This document shows positions 1 to 5,898 of a DNA stretch of 7,336 nt, piece after piece (position 1 is the first letter of the stretch; the number at the start of each line of letters is the position of its first letter). The position numbers and the translations under genes were made by a program. The notes below the pieces were generated by a model, which was not told the DNA's origin, ran no database searches, and saw only the letters and a list, made by a program, of their open reading frames with translations. The stretch covers positions 1-7,336 of the forward strand of contig CADBMG010000032.1 in the NCBI GenBank assembly GCA_902795745.1. The letters run 5' to 3'. The DNA is from an uncultured Pseudomonadota bacterium. GTDB taxonomy: Bacteria; Pseudomonadota; Alphaproteobacteria; RF32; CAG-239.

Positions 1-141
1 GCTCAGTGGTTATCTTAATAAGATGATCGGTGGGCGGCAAAATAAGCCGTTCTACATAGACATCATATATAACCATGGAGATATATGCCTGTTTTTTGGC
101 AAATATGTCGCACTATTCCTGTAAATAGTTCTCAACCGCCG
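1..141. other. Left-edge region with no recognised gene
   Basis: I recognise no gene here. On the plus strand one frame is open from base 2 to a TAA at 122-124 (40 codons, reading through FYIDIIYNHGDICLFFGKYV near its end). It could be the tail of a gene that starts outside the window, and the terminator-like hairpin just after it would suit that. However, it matches no family I know and 40 open codons in AT-rich DNA is weak evidence. A short minus-strand frame (ATG at 153, 33 codons) is equally unsupported. The segment also contains a small GC hairpin (arms 34-38 and 46-50) whose right arm is complementary to part of the downstream terminator hairpin, so it may instead be an untranslated leader or a small RNA. 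Confidence 0.3.
96..125 (+). promoter_or_regulatory. Possible sigma-70-type promoter for the gene at 195
   Basis: TTGGCA at 96-101 matches the -35 consensus at five of six positions. It is followed 18 bases later by TGTAAA at 120-125, four of six matches to the -10 consensus. Transcription would begin near 132, upstream of the hairpin at 142-171, so that hairpin would lie inside the 5' leader. The DNA is AT-rich and such pairs occur by chance, so the call is weak. Confidence 0.2.
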
Positions 142-171
142 GTCGCTTTTCATTAAGCGGCTTAATTTTTT
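142..171 (+). terminator. Intrinsic terminator or leader attenuator hairpin
   Basis: GTCGCTT (142-148) pairs with AAGCGGC (155-161) around a six-base loop, seven pairs including one G-U, and is followed by TTAATTTTTT. This is the shape of a plus-strand rho-independent terminator; the other strand has no matching U-tract. It ends only 13 bases before the Shine-Dalgarno sequence of the gene at 195, leaving no room for a promoter between them. It either terminates an upstream transcript that sometimes reads through, or acts as an attenuator in the leader of the 195-1409 gene. Confidence 0.5.
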
Positions 172-194
172 GTGTGTAGAAAAAGGGGGATAAA

Positions 195-1409
195 ATGACT
201 GAAGAGCAGATGTTGGCAAACAGAAAGGTTAGTGATACAATTGATTCTATTAAAGAATACCTGATATTTGAATCTGTATTTAATAGACATTCTCATAACT
301 CATATATGAGCTTGATGCATTATATTGAAGATATGTCAGAAAACGTTTCGCAAATATCCCCACAAATGGCAATATCAGTATTAGAAATAAGCAAACAAAT
401 TCTTAAAATAATAAATAATCATGAAGTTAGCAAAGCTATACAAAAATTAGTAGAAAATGCGGCAGATAATCATTTTAATGTTGTTTTTCGGTGGATACGA
501 GACAATAAATTGTTAATGGAAAATAGTATAAATAATTTTTTGAAAAAAAATCCGCAACAGGTTTCTGAATGCATAGATGAATTATGTAAAATAGAATGGA
601 TGAAAAAAAACAGAATTTACAATTCGGATTACGAAATAATTGAAAATATGATTAAAATTCGTCCGGATTTAGCATCTAATGTAATAGAATATATTAAACA
701 GACAGAAGAAGAATTAAGTAAAACACGTTCGACTAGAGAATTTGGCGATGCTTTTACCATACTTGAATGGGCAAAATATGGTGTTATAAACAATATGAAG
801 AAAATACCTTATGAGCAGTTACCGGAAGAGTGGCGTCAGCATTTTGATAATGAAAAAATACAACGAGAAATAGAAAAAAAACGTCGTTTAGAAGAAGAGG
901 CAAAATCTGCCGAACGTAGAGAAAAACTACGTTTGGAAATGCAGGCAAGAGAGGAAAAAATCCGTTTGGAAGAGGAGATTTTAAAAGCCAAAGAAACAGA
1001 GAGATTAAAACAAGAAGCTTTGATTAGAATTAATGATGGCAAAATAGAAGACAAAATTATCAAATGCTTGATGTCATCATACGCTACTTATGTTTTAAGC
1101 GGTGATACATCGAAACCTTTTTATGCCACTAAGAATGATTTAAAAGAGGCAATAAATATGTTAGATGATCTTGTTAAAATTTCTCCGATAATGATTGAAA
1201 ATGTGTTGTTCGATAAAATTGATTTTAAGTCGTTCAGTAATGTAGATGAAAATATTTTGGATGCAATTTCTTCTAAGGTAAGTAAAATTGAGAACAATCA
1301 AGATATTATGCAAAAAATTAACGAAGCAAAGATTGGTTTGCAGCAAAAACATGCTCAACGACAAAAAGATGGAAAAGGCAACGGTAATCATGGTCCTATT
1401 TATGAATAA
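195..1409 (+). CDS. Hypothetical helical coiled-coil protein, 404 aa
   Basis: I do not recognise this protein. The start is well supported: AGGGGGA at 184-190 lies four bases before the ATG. There is no signal peptide or membrane segment, so it is probably cytoplasmic. Residues 1-210 look almost wholly alpha-helical. Residues about 219-278 are a Glu/Lys/Arg-rich stretch (EKKRRLEEEAKSAERREK and onward) expected to form a coiled coil or single long helix. Residues 285-380 return to the earlier helical style, and the tail is polar (GKGNGNHGPIYE). A degenerate motif recurs at residues 54-69, 118-133, 155-170 and 329-344: [I/N]-x-P-x-x-hydrophobic-x-x-[V/C]-[L/I], for example ISPQMAISVLE, IRPDLASNVIE and ISPIMIENVLF. 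This suggests a helical-repeat scaffold interrupted by the coiled coil. Hand counts of three 60-base lines give 22-27% GC, against 47-48% in one line each of mnmA and fadL. That suggests transfer or a fast-evolving lineage-specific gene. No catalytic motif is visible. Confidence 0.85.
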   Translation: MTEEQMLANRKVSDTIDSIKEYLIFESVFNRHSHNSYMSLMHYIEDMSENVSQISPQMAISVLEISKQILKIINNHEVSKAIQKLVENAADNHFNVVFRWIRDNKLLMENSINNFLKKNPQQVSECIDELCKIEWMKKNRIYNSDYEIIENMIKIRPDLASNVIEYIKQTEEELSKTRSTREFGDAFTILEWAKYGVINNMKKIPYEQLPEEWRQHFDNEKIQREIEKKRRLEEEAKSAERREKLRLEMQAREEKIRLEEEILKAKETERLKQEALIRINDGKIEDKIIKCLMSSYATYVLSGDTSKPFYATKNDLKEAINMLDDLVKISPIMIENVLFDKIDFKSFSNVDENILDAISSKVSKIENNQDIMQKINEAKIGLQQKHAQRQKDGKGNGNHGPIYE

Positions 1410-1558
1410 CATAAACAATCTTCTCTGATATAGCGTAATATAAAGTTCTTCAGGCATCTTCTATGTTTTACCACGAATAACGAGATTTATTTCAGAAAGT
1501 AAAATACTCTCATATCAGCTGTATCTATGTCTTATGTTAGTCCACCGCTAATTACAAT

Positions 1559-1587
1559 AAAAAAAGACACCATCCGGTGTCTTTTTT
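1559..1587. terminator. Bidirectional intrinsic terminator
   Basis: GACACC (1566-1571) and GGTGTC (1576-1581) form a perfect six-pair stem around ATCC, flanked by seven A on the left and six T on the right, so the stem can extend to about twelve pairs. It works in both directions: for the hypothetical gene ending at 1409 on the plus strand, and for tRNA-Gly on the minus strand, whose 3' end is only three bases away. The 149 bases between 1409 and this site contain no gene or signal that I can support. Confidence 0.9.
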
Positions 1588-1589
1588 GT

Positions 1590-1663
1590 TGGAGCGAGTG
1601 AGGGGAATCGAACCCCCGTTATAAGCTTGGGAAGCTTCTATTCTACCATTGAATTACACTCGC
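1590..1663 (-). tRNA. tRNA-Gly, anticodon CCC
   Basis: The minus strand folds into a full cloverleaf. The acceptor arms are GCGAGTG and CACTCGC, followed by T and an encoded CCA. The D arm is ATTC/GAAT with GG in the loop. The anticodon loop TTCCCAA reads CCC (plus-strand GGG at 1629-1631) for the codon GGG. The T arm is GGGGG/CCCCT-like around TTCGATT. It resembles the E. coli glycine CCC tRNA, which has the same TTCCCAA loop. The base of the anticodon stem is G27 opposite A43, a mismatch where a normal pair is usual; the other four pairs are intact. It follows mnmA on the same strand, but its C34 cannot be an MnmA substrate. Confidence 0.95.
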
Positions 1664-1674
1664 AATGCACATCC

Positions 1675-1703
1675 CTTTTAGCGCAGAAAAACTGGCTTGG
1701 CAA
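1675..1703 (-). promoter_or_regulatory. Probable promoter of tRNA-Gly
   Basis: Read on the minus strand, TTGCCA (1703-1698, five of six) is followed after exactly 17 bases by TAAAAG (1680-1675, four of six). The expected start point is near 1668, five bases before the mature 5' end of the tRNA at 1663. The spacing and position fit a dedicated tRNA promoter in the short gap after mnmA. Confidence 0.5.
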
Positions 1704-1720
1704 GTATTTTTTTACGCATT

Positions 1721-2797
1721 TTACAATGCCTCCCGAATAAATCCTCCACCTAAAATCGCATCGTTTTGATAGAAAACTACCGATTGTCCGGGAGCAATAG
1801 CTTTTTGCTTAGCATAAAACATTACTTGCAGACTGTTGTCCGTCAACGGAATTACCTTAGCAGCCACAGGTTGTTGTGAAGAGCGTATTTTAGCTTCGCA
1901 CTCTAACGGTTCGCTTAAACCGTCAATTGCCGACCAACAAACATTATCGGCAATCAAGCCGGAACGTTCACATTCTTCTTCAAAACCGACCAACACCTCA
2001 TTATTTTCTTTATTTATGCCGATAACATATAAAGGTCGCGCAGCTGCAATCCCCATGCCGCGTCGTTGACCGATAGTATAATTCCAATATCCGTGGTGCT
2101 GCCCCAAAATTTTTCCGTCCTTATTAACGAAATTACCGATTTCCGGCTTATTTTGCAATATATCATTAATATCACCGGCATAAAAATCCTGACTATCAGG
2201 CTTATCGGAAACAGCTAAACCATATTCCTGAGCCAAAGCACGCACTTCTTTTTTGCTGAGAGTGCCAAGCGGCATTAGTATTCGGGATAACTGCTCTTGG
2301 CTGAGACGATACAAAAAATACGATTGATCCTTGGTATGGTCAACACCTCGATGAATCTCATAGCGATCAGTCATTTTATTATACATAATCTGTGCGTAGT
2401 GTCCGGTAGCAAACATATCAAACTCTATTCCTTGCGCCTTTGCCTCTTCCGGCAAAGCATTAAATTTGATATATGAATTGCACATAACACAAGGATTCGG
2501 AGTACGTCCTGCCTTGTATTCACTTTTGAAATTATCCAGTACCATTTTCTTATATCGTGCCGAACAATCCAATACATGGTAAGGAATATCAAGTTGTTTA
2601 CATATAGCTTTTGCGGCTTCTATATCTTGCTCTTCATGAGGAGAAAAACACGAATCGGCTTTGATATTTCCGTTAAACTGAGTATTTTTATCCCATATGG
2701 ACATAGTTGCACCAACGACCTCATGTCCCTGACGCTTTAACATTGTCGCTACGACTGAAGAATCAACTCCACCGCTCATTCCTACCAATATTTTCAT
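1721..2797 (-). CDS. mnmA: tRNA-specific 2-thiouridylase MnmA
   Basis: MnmA adenylates and then thiolates U34 of tRNA Lys, Glu and Gln to give s2U in the cytoplasm, receiving sulfur from a cysteine desulfurase relay. The 358 residues match the usual length (about 360-370). The N-terminal PP-loop SGGVDSS is at residues 8-14, and family blocks follow: GRTPNP (97-102), TGHYA (131-135), KDQSYFLYRLS (156-166), TIGQRRG (241-247) and APGQS (335-339). The nucleophilic cysteine corresponds to Cys106 in NPCVMCN. The second catalytic cysteine, in the usual DSQxxCF or DSTGICF block, is absent: the sequence reads KPDSQDFYAGD (199-209). Cys103 forms a CxxC with Cys106, and Cys50 (SCFSPHEE) is another candidate. 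I recall this variant from other bacterial phyla, so it is probably a functional subfamily rather than a dead enzyme. Shine-Dalgarno AAAGGAAG (2810-2803) sits five bases before the ATG. A terminator lies immediately upstream. Confidence 0.95.
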   Translation of the reverse strand: MKILVGMSGGVDSSVVATMLKRQGHEVVGATMSIWDKNTQFNGNIKADSCFSPHEEQDIEAAKAICKQLDIPYHVLDCSARYKKMVLDNFKSEYKAGRTPNPCVMCNSYIKFNALPEEAKAQGIEFDMFATGHYAQIMYNKMTDRYEIHRGVDHTKDQSYFLYRLSQEQLSRILMPLGTLSKKEVRALAQEYGLAVSDKPDSQDFYAGDINDILQNKPEIGNFVNKDGKILGQHHGYWNYTIGQRRGMGIAAARPLYVIGINKENNEVLVGFEEECERSGLIADNVCWSAIDGLSEPLECEAKIRSSQQPVAAKVIPLTDNSLQVMFYAKQKAIAPGQSVVFYQNDAILGGGFIREAL

Positions 2798-2816
2798 ATA
2801 TGCTTCCTTTATAATG

Positions 2817-2854
2817 AAAAAACTTCGAATCGCCTTTGCTCAATCCGAAGTTTT
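2817..2854 (-). terminator. Intrinsic terminator after ssb
   Basis: On the minus strand AAAACTTCG (2854-2846) pairs with CGAAGTTTT (2827-2819) as nine perfect pairs, and the 3' arm runs into a T tract ending at 2817. The loop is 18 bases with some further inner pairing. It begins 19 bases after the ssb stop, and only six bases separate its U-tract from the Shine-Dalgarno sequence of mnmA. mnmA transcription therefore needs readthrough or a promoter inside the ssb end; I found no convincing one. Confidence 0.7.
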
Positions 2855-2873
2855 ATTGTTTTATATTTCAGAG

Positions 2874-3353
2874 TTAAAACGGAATATCATCATCTAAATT
2901 AGATGGCGTTGTTGCACTACTGTTATCCCATCCTCCGGTTGAAGCCGGTGCGGCAAAAACATCTCCACCATCTGCCGGTGCAGAAACACCGACATTGTCA
3001 CTGCGACTATCAAGCAATACCATTGTGCCGGCATAGCGTTGCAGAACAATTTCTGTCGTATAGCGTTCTTGTCCGTTATTATCGGTCCACTTGCGAGTTT
3101 GCAATTGCCCTTCCAAATACACCTTTGAACCTTTGCGCAAGTATCTTTCGGCAATATCTCCAAGCTGAGGGTTAAATATAACCACTCTGTGCCATTCGGT
3201 ACGCTCTTTACGCTCGCCGGAGGCTTTATCTGTCCACACATCCGAAGTAGCGATGCGCAAATTAACAACCTTATCGCCAGAAGTCATGGTGCTGACCACC
3301 GGATCTGCACCTAAATTGCCCAACAATGTTACTTTATTTATACTTCCTACCAT
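2874..3353 (-). CDS. ssb: Single-stranded DNA-binding protein SSB
   Basis: SSB coats single-stranded DNA as a tetramer during replication, recombination and repair and recruits partner proteins through its C-terminal tip. The 159 residues divide into an OB-fold (about 4-113), a Gly/Ser/Ala/Asp-rich disordered linker (about 117-152) and the acidic tip DDDIPF at the extreme C-terminus. Aromatic residues that stack on DNA in E. coli SSB are in matching places: Trp40, Trp54, Phe60 and Trp89. The core block TEWHRVVIFNPQLGDIAERY is typical and looks alphaproteobacterial. An AAGGA Shine-Dalgarno lies at a good distance from the ATG. No LexA-like GAAC-spaced box is seen in the 91-base gap upstream. 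aas precedes it on the same strand without an obvious terminator, so partial co-transcription is possible. Confidence 0.97.
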   Translation of the reverse strand: MVGSINKVTLLGNLGADPVVSTMTSGDKVVNLRIATSDVWTDKASGERKERTEWHRVVIFNPQLGDIAERYLRKGSKVYLEGQLQTRKWTDNNGQERYTTEIVLQRYAGTMVLLDSRSDNVGVSAPADGGDVFAAPASTGGWDNSSATTPSNLDDDIPF

Positions 3354-3390
3354 ATTTTTATCCTTATTCTTAAATTAAACTTTTCTTAGC

Positions 3391-3420
3391 ATAATATTAT
3401 TGCACAAAATCACAACTCAA
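3391..3420 (-). promoter_or_regulatory. Possible ssb promoter
   Basis: On the minus strand TTGAGT (3420-3415, four of six) precedes TATTAT (3396-3391, five of six) with an 18-base spacer, giving a start near 3384 and a 5' leader of about 30 bases. The -10 lies within the palindrome ATAATATTAT. It falls in the gap between the aas stop and the ssb start, as expected for a dedicated ssb promoter, but AT-richness makes chance matches likely. Confidence 0.35.
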
Positions 3421-3444
3421 AAAGTTATTACTGCACATCAATTT

Positions 3445-5631
3445 TTATGCCGCTTTTTCTATTGTCGGGGCAAGTTCCGCCAACACTTCTTTTTTGAGTG
3501 TAACATTATCCGACTTTCCGGTAGCAAAAACCGGAAGTTTGTCATGATACAAAATCACACGTGGTAGATACAATTCCGACATTCCGTTCGCCTTCACATA
3601 CGCATGAAGCATTGCGGATGTAACCTCACGATTGTTAGTGACAAGTACAATCTGTTCTCCCTTACTTTCGTGCGGAATCGCAACAACACCGTAGTTATAT
3701 TCTCCTTCGGTATTATTGGCGGCAGCAATAACCATATCTTGAACAGCATTAAGTGAAACCATTTCTCCACCTATCTTAGCAAAACGCTTAATACGGTCTT
3801 TAATTGTAAAAAATCCTATTTCATCAATATCTACCACGTCACCGGTATGATACCAACCATCTGCCGGAGGCACCAGCTTACCCGGATTATCCGGCATATA
3901 ATACCCCAGCATCACATTTGGTCCTTTAACGCATAATTCACCGCCCGTTTCAATTCCGTCAACCGGCACGATTTTATACTTCATCCCCGGTAATAATTTA
4001 CCGATGGAACCGAATTTATTGAATATACCGTTATTAGCAGTCATAACCGGTGAACATTCGGTTGAACCATAAGCTTCCATCATCCTTACTCCAGAATGCT
4101 CCATCCACATACTGCGGGTATCTGGTTTAGCTGCTTCACCGCCGGAATACATCAAACGAATGTTATGGAAATCGTACGGGTGGGCAATTTTCGCGTAACC
4201 GCGCAAGAACGTATCAGTTCCAATCATCAACGTTGCCCCCAATTCATATACCAATTCGGCAACTACACGATAATGCAAAGGTGATGGATATAAAAATAAC
4301 TTAGCACCTTGAAACAACGGGAACAAAGTTCCAACCGTCAAGCCAAAGCTATGGAACATCGGTAAAGCGTTGAACAACAAATCTTTGAACGTAACCGTTT
4401 GAATAGCCGACATTTGGTTCACATTGGAAATTAAATTAGCATGACTTAATAAAACAGCTTTCGGTGCGCCCTCCGAACCGGAAGTAAAGAGAATAACCGC
4501 TTTTTTGTTACCACCTTCTTTATGAGGAATATGTTTTAATTTATAACTGAGAAATGCCCCTATTTTTGTGGTAATAGACATTTTTTTAGCTATATCTTCC
4601 AAATAAACAATGTTACAACCGGCATTTTTAATTTCATCCAATAAATTATCCAATTTTCCTTTGAGAATGAATGCTTTCGAGGTTATAACGGTTTTTACCT
4701 GAGCCGTATGGCACATGGAAACCATATTTTTTGCACCAACCGAAAAGTTAATCATAACCGGCGTACGTTCATAAGCCGAAAGTCCGAAAAATGTACAAAC
4801 GGTTGCTATGGCATTCGGCAATAACACACCTACATTTTCATTGTGCTCGGTAAAGCGTTTAAAACTGCGTCCCAAAGCAAACGCGGCAACAATAATATCT
4901 TTATATGACTTTTGCTTACGGTTAATATCTTCAATGATGCGCGGACGTTTAGAGAAAAATCCGGTACGAGAATACACCTTTGCCGTTTTCATTAACTGTG
5001 CAAATAATGAAATTTTCGAATCATAATTAAGATTGAAACCCATTTCGCGCAAAATCATATACACTTCATTACTGATGTGGTCACGTTGGCGACGCAATTC
5101 ATCTTTTAACTTAAAGCTTTGCGGTTTACCGACATGGATTTTCATTTTAGGTAACGGTCTATGCGGCAAATGACCCTTGGTTTTAGAAAAATAACCATAT
5201 TGAGGACCATCAATCCATACAGGTATAATCGGAGCTTTTGATTTATCGGCAACCAAGCCCGGAGCCTCGTAGATTTTCATCAAACCGCCGTTTTCCGTAA
5301 TACGCCCTTCGGCGAATATCACCACCTGACGTCCTTCATCTACTTTGGCTATAAGTTTTTTAATATCACTCGGTTCAATCGGGTTAAAACGAACTATATC
5401 AGCTTTGCGCATTAAGAATCGAATCCAATGCCGACGAAACAGATGCCCGTTAAGCGCGAAAACAGGATGTCCCGGCAAAAAAGCATACAGCAAAATAGGA
5501 TCCAAATATGACATATGATTTACAACGTAAACTCCCTTTTGCGGAAGCTTTGATATATCAAAGTCGAACTCACATTTGGCTTTCATAAATTTCAATATTG
5601 TTTTTAAGCACAATTTAGTAAAATCAGTCAC
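3445..5631 (-). CDS. aas: Aas-type acyltransferase / acyl-ACP synthetase
   Basis: In E. coli, Aas is an inner-membrane protein that ligates free fatty acid to ACP with ATP and transfers the acyl group to 2-acyl-glycerophosphoethanolamine, recycling lysophospholipid. I place the start at GTG 5631: AAAGGA lies seven bases upstream, and the resulting 728 residues are close to the E. coli 719. An ATG at 5718 would add 29 residues with no good ribosome site. In GTG numbering, the PlsC-like domain comes first, with the HxxxxD motif NHMSYLD (38-44) and EGRITENG (108-115), matching EGRITTTG of E. coli Aas. The AMP-forming domain follows: FTSGSEGAPK (382-391), PMFHSFGLTVG, YPSPLHYR, YGSTE (521-525), YHTGD (594-598), the hinge region RFAKIGGEMVSL, and the C-terminal lysine in ATGKSDNVTLK (Lys706). 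Similarity to E. coli Aas runs the whole length, and no transporter domain is fused. The divergent neighbour is a FadL-type porin. Confidence 0.93.
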   Translation of the reverse strand: MTDFTKLCLKTILKFMKAKCEFDFDISKLPQKGVYVVNHMSYLDPILLYAFLPGHPVFALNGHLFRRHWIRFLMRKADIVRFNPIEPSDIKKLIAKVDEGRQVVIFAEGRITENGGLMKIYEAPGLVADKSKAPIIPVWIDGPQYGYFSKTKGHLPHRPLPKMKIHVGKPQSFKLKDELRRQRDHISNEVYMILREMGFNLNYDSKISLFAQLMKTAKVYSRTGFFSKRPRIIEDINRKQKSYKDIIVAAFALGRSFKRFTEHNENVGVLLPNAIATVCTFFGLSAYERTPVMINFSVGAKNMVSMCHTAQVKTVITSKAFILKGKLDNLLDEIKNAGCNIVYLEDIAKKMSITTKIGAFLSYKLKHIPHKEGGNKKAVILFTSGSEGAPKAVLLSHANLISNVNQMSAIQTVTFKDLLFNALPMFHSFGLTVGTLFPLFQGAKLFLYPSPLHYRVVAELVYELGATLMIGTDTFLRGYAKIAHPYDFHNIRLMYSGGEAAKPDTRSMWMEHSGVRMMEAYGSTECSPVMTANNGIFNKFGSIGKLLPGMKYKIVPVDGIETGGELCVKGPNVMLGYYMPDNPGKLVPPADGWYHTGDVVDIDEIGFFTIKDRIKRFAKIGGEMVSLNAVQDMVIAAANNTEGEYNYGVVAIPHESKGEQIVLVTNNREVTSAMLHAYVKANGMSELYLPRVILYHDKLPVFATGKSDNVTLKKEVLAELAPTIEKAA

Positions 5632-5654
5632 AAGTCTATCCTTTCTGAGATTAA

Positions 5655-5694
5655 ACATAATATAATATGTAGCGCAACAATACTTATTTGTAAA
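5655..5694 (-). promoter_or_regulatory. Possible aas promoter with overlapping palindrome
   Basis: On the minus strand TTTACA (5694-5689, five of six) is followed after 17 bases by TACATA (5671-5666), a poor -10. Other -10-like words (TATATT, TATTAT) lie just downstream but at less good spacing. The same place holds ACATAATATAATATGT (5655-5670), a 16-base palindrome with one mismatched pair, which could be an operator for a dimeric regulator. Both calls are tentative in such AT-rich DNA. Confidence 0.25.
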
Positions 5695-5727
5695 GAAAAA
5701 CGCCCAATTAATTAACAAGGCAAAAAG

Positions 5728-5743
5728 TTTTGTATAAACAAAA
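5728..5743. repeat. Short inverted repeat in the aas/fadL intergenic region
   Basis: TTTTGT (5728-5733) and ACAAAA (5738-5743) are perfect inverted arms around ATAA. The repeat lies between the two divergent genes, outside both proposed promoters. It could be a regulator site, but it is short and AT-rich and may be chance. It is not followed by a T tract, so it is not a terminator. Confidence 0.2.
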
Positions 5744-5800
5744 TGTTAGATACTTACATACATTTTTATCCCCAACTAAATTTCTTGCATCGTCATTTTG

Positions 5801-5829
5801 TTGCCAAAATCAATATAATAGATTATACA
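5801..5829 (+). promoter_or_regulatory. Probable fadL promoter
   Basis: TTGCCA at 5801-5806 (five of six) and TATACA at 5824-5829 (four of six) are separated by 17 bases, giving a start near 5836 and a leader of about 45-60 bases. A perfect TATAAT also occurs at 5814-5819, but it has no good -35 at normal spacing. The same TTGCCA -35 word is proposed for tRNA-Gly in this window. Confidence 0.4.
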
Positions 5830-5867
5830 TTCGCAAGGATTGTTTGGATTATGCCAAATACAGTCTG

Positions 5868-5898
5868 ATAGGTTTAACAATGAATAGGTATACAATGA
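5868..5898 (+). repeat. Tandem duplication of ribosome site and start codon
   Basis: The 16 bases ATAGGTTTAACAATGA (5868-5883) are followed directly by the near-identical 15 bases ATAGGTATACAATGA (5884-5898). Each unit has an AGG core six or seven bases before an ATG, and the two ATG codons (5880 and 5895) are in the same frame, 15 bases apart. The porin gene thus has two adjacent candidate start sites, which would give N-termini MNRYTMKK or MKK before the same signal peptide. Confidence 0.7.

Noticed and set aside
1..171. Possibility that the left edge is a known structured RNA (6S, SRP, RNase P or tmRNA end)
   Set aside because: I could not match any diagnostic conserved motif of these RNAs; only the terminal hairpin is supported.
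836..1063. 75-codon minus-strand open frame rich in Ser, Phe and Leu
   Set aside because: It is the complement of the Glu/Lys/Arg-rich coiled-coil segment, which produces Ser/Phe/Leu codons automatically.
1161..1457. 98-codon minus-strand open frame opposite the end of the 404-aa gene
   Set aside because: It lies almost wholly antisense to a gene with a strong ribosome site and its hydrophobic, Asn/Ile/Phe-rich composition is what AT-rich antisense DNA gives.
1716..1731. Hairpin GCATT-GTAA-AATGC at the mnmA stop codon as a terminator
   Set aside because: The stem is only five pairs and on the minus strand it is followed by an A-rich, not T-rich, tract.
2894..3268. 124-codon minus-strand open frame within ssb, and a 90-codon plus-strand frame at 2903-3175
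   Set aside because: Both are alternative frames of the unambiguous ssb gene, with no recognisable protein features or ribosome sites.
3354..3444. Search for a LexA (SOS) box upstream of ssb
   Set aside because: No GAAC-N7-GAAC or similar spaced repeat was seen, so SOS control is not claimed.
5730..5879. N-terminal extension of the porin open frame up to ATG 5730
   Set aside because: It would put 55 polar residues before a canonical signal peptide and would run through the proposed promoter; the frame is open by chance.
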